Below are positions 61,424-64,000 of a stretch of DNA of 64,000 nt, piece after piece. Position numbers and translations under genes: made by a program. The notes below the pieces were generated by a model, which was not told where the DNA came from, did not search any database, and saw nothing but the letters and a program-made list of their open reading frames with translations. Position 1 is the first letter of the stretch. Each line of letters opens with the position of its first letter. Source of the stretch: Pomacea canaliculata (taxonomy: Eukaryota > Mollusca > Gastropoda > Architaenioglossa > Ampullariidae). The stretch is taken from positions 19,114,208 to 19,178,207 of the forward strand of contig NC_037590.1 of assembly GCF_003073045.1 (NCBI RefSeq), given 5' to 3'.

Positions 61424-62049
61424 GTCTACAACTACCGTCTGTATCTGCTTTGTGTTTATTTTGTGAATATATTCAGGATTGACTCTTGAAGCCATGTTAA
61501 GCCTATCGGCATATTTGAGAAAAATTATTAAACATTTATTACGTATACTTTTTTCCCCTGTTGAAACAAAACAGAAAACTGAATAGCTAGAATGAAAAAA
61601 TTGCAGACTACATCTTGCCCAATCGGCAAATTTCTTGTTTTCGATTCTCTAATGACATTATATTCACTGGGTCACCTCGCATGGCTTCATTTTTTTTTCT
61701 CGCCATCAAAATCACTCGGCTTTTTCTTTTTTCAATTCGCGTGCATCAATACAGACCACCAAAAGCACTGACACCATTGGTGTGGGGAGGGAGTAGATGT
61801 GTAGAGTGGAAGATGAACGTGAAGACAATCAATTAAGTGATAACTGTGGAATTTACATTGGTCTCCACCACATATCAAGATTCTCTTTTCTGACGATTGA
61901 CACAGCTCGCGAGAAAATCATTCGTTTTCCTTTCTTCTATATTTATTAATGGATGTAAAAGATCTACATCTCTCTTACTATCTGTAACCGTGGAGCAAGC
62001 TTGAAATTATCGTTTCTATCCACCGACTAGGCAAGATGGGAATCCTACC

Positions 62050-62658
62050 TTGGCGATTTCTATGGATACAGGCAAGCAATATCCCAGCAGATTTCAAGTG
62101 CGTAATCTTTTTTTTTTCCTCCAGTTCGGATTACATTCCACAGTATATCAGAAAAAGTCGACAGCGAGATCAGATTTCAATAGAAATTCAGACATGTACA
62201 CACATGTTTGTGACAGACAAATAGACAGGACGGATGTGGTCTTAGCAATATTATTTTATAATAATTTGAATAATGAAAGGTTGCCGCCACGATATATCTT
62301 ACTAACGAAACGTTTCTGCATTGTACGATGTCCTGCAATGAACTTGGACAAACGTTTTCATTGGCTCGACAAAGGTTTCCTGTGTAAAGGTAACCTTCCT
62401 ATCCTTCGGGTGCTGGAGACAAAAACTTGTCACGGGGGCCAACCCACATGCATGCGTGTTTATTATGACCAAATGTATAAAATATTTTCTAATATACAAG
62501 AGGTTTTTTCGCACAAGGAGTTTGTCGTGGTTAATGAAAAACTATACGTACCACGTCTTCATCCGTCTATTATGAAGATATGCTCTCTCAAAATTGCACT
62601 AGAATGGCAGAAGTTGTTGAAATCCAATATTTTCTTTCAACAGGAGCAGACAATCTGA
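62050..62658 (+). other. Longest isolated open frame in the right flank, unrecognised
   Basis: 202 codons without a stop in AT-rich DNA, which is longer than most chance frames here. The second half (TKTCHGGQPTCMRVYYDQMY, KEFVVVNEKLYVPRLHPSIM) looks more protein-like than the first. It does not start with ATG, has no signal peptide or known motif, and could be an exon or chance. Confidence 0.25.
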
Positions 62659-64000
62659 ATGTTTACTCTTGCCGAAAGTAGATAGCCTTGACAGGACAGG
62701 CAAGGATGGCAGTTCGATGTATCAAGATGACAGATGGTTCCTTGACTTGACCATAGCGAGAAACGAACACATTTCACGTGAAAACTAAGAACGAAGCTTT
62801 ATCAAAATCTGCTCACAGTTCACTCCTTCTACTGCAACGCAATTGCGGGGATGACTGAGGACTTGTGGCGGCCAGACTGCGGTTGCGTGTCCTATTAACG
62901 GTTCTGGGTTGGACCATAATATCACTTATCTATGTTGTCTGGCGTCTTTGTCGGTCACGAATCAAACTGGAACCATTTTGTGCAGGAAGGGTATCAGGGT
63001 CCCTCACACTCGCATGCGGCCTTTTGTCGAGAGATGCTGCCTGGAGTTATTTTACTAAGGTCGCCAGTGTTTGCTGATGAAGGAGGATAGGAATGTTTGC
63101 ACAAAGTGAGTTTGCGTGCCTGAAAGATTTAAAATTGGTTTTTTTCTCAAGCCGTTGTGAAAATGATGATTATGTTGTAATTTACAAACCACAGTAGAGT
63201 TCTTGAGGTCACTTGATCATACGCAGCAAGGGGTATAATTTTTTTAATTTTTCTTTAAGCGCGACACATCTAGAGGCTTCCAATATCCAACCAACTTTCA
63301 TTATTTCAAAGATGTATTGTTCGGTAAAAGTTTAATTTTCTACAGTTCAGGTTGATGAATGATACAGTGCATTTTGGTGTGTGGAGGTCAACTTAGTACA
63401 CTGTATTTACAGAACTAAGAACTCACTGATAATTTAGCTAACATCGAAGAAAACATGACACATAAGCGACAACATACGAGGTACACAGAGGTAAACAGGG
63501 ATGAATTGCAAATGGAGATGTCGGCAAAGGAGTCAGTTCGACAAGATATTTCTGAAGCTGTAATCACAGTCTGAAAAGAAAAAGACAAAAAAATACAAAC
63601 GTTGGTGCCAGCTAAAAAATTCTGAAGAGTTTATTCAAGTCTGCAAGTTTGGTTGCAAGCTGAGCTCAGTCACAGACCCTATTTGTTTCGGATTATACCA
63701 CATAGATCATCTATGATGTTTTAGGCTGCATCTCTCTTTAAAGGTTTATTGACTTACAAAGACCGTTCGACACACTATCGCCTCTTTCCAATAAGGTACC
63801 ATCATGTCCAGCTTCCGAGAACAGATGAGAAAGGAAATTAATGTCACTTTTCGCCTGCGCTTCCTTCGGACCTTTGATCCGGATACTCGTCATCCTTTAT
63901 CGTGCGTGTCCTGGAAAACATCTCCCAGATCTTTGTGTCCTTTGCCCACAGAGCATCTTGCTACTAATATATCATGATTTGGGTAGGATCAATAGCGTGG
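62659..64000. other. Right edge, no gene recognised
   Basis: AT-rich sequence with a short frame at 62.87-63.08 kb that begins with a GTG and has a hydrophobic stretch, but no motif or splice pattern I can support. Confidence 0.5.

Noticed and set aside
1-64000. Retrovirus-like, Polinton or other virus-derived elements, CRISPR arrays, rRNA or intact tRNA genes
   Set aside because: No reverse transcriptase, integrase, capsid, direct-repeat array or tRNA cloverleaf could be recognised by eye in this window.

Overview
The window is animal genomic DNA, AT-rich with short GT-AG exons, many microsatellites and long introns. The three recognisable genes point to a mollusc, probably a gastropod. Two encode nicotinic-type Cys-loop receptor subunits of the kind with a Pro-Ala-Lys entry to M2, known from molluscan anion-selective receptors. 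The third carries paired globin domains with the B12.2 and G7.0 intron positions, joined in one exon as in other two-domain invertebrate globins.

Layout. 1-4.1 kb: intergenic. 4.3-13.2 kb, minus strand: a 14-exon gene whose exons 1-8 encode a complete APMAP/strictosidine-synthase-like six-bladed propeller and whose exons 10-14 encode two globin domains. Exon 9 is a helical linker. Phase-matched splicing joins all parts into one predicted protein of about 762 residues, a combination I do not know from any described protein. A stop codon and polyadenylation signal lie just past exon 9, so a short propeller-only form is also possible. 13.2-24.7 kb: intergenic with simple repeats. 24.7-42.3 kb, plus strand: nAChR-like subunit A, 8 coding exons, with a 5.8 kb first coding intron. 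42.3-46 kb: its 3'UTR and spacer. 46.0-52.3 kb, minus strand: paralogous subunit B, tail-to-tail with A, its signal-peptide exon not firmly located. 52.3-64 kb: no gene recognised; several short protein-like stretches and open frames, some interrupted.

The receptor subunits share vicinal cysteines (alpha type), the Cys-loop and a very hydrophobic M2. They differ in one intron and in a missing alanine at the selectivity-filter position of A. Two single-base frame disruptions (propeller exon 6, receptor A exon 5) sit in otherwise intact genes and may be assembly errors or real lesions. Exon coordinates were read by eye from splice signals, reading phase and family alignment from memory; no alignment or transcript data were available.
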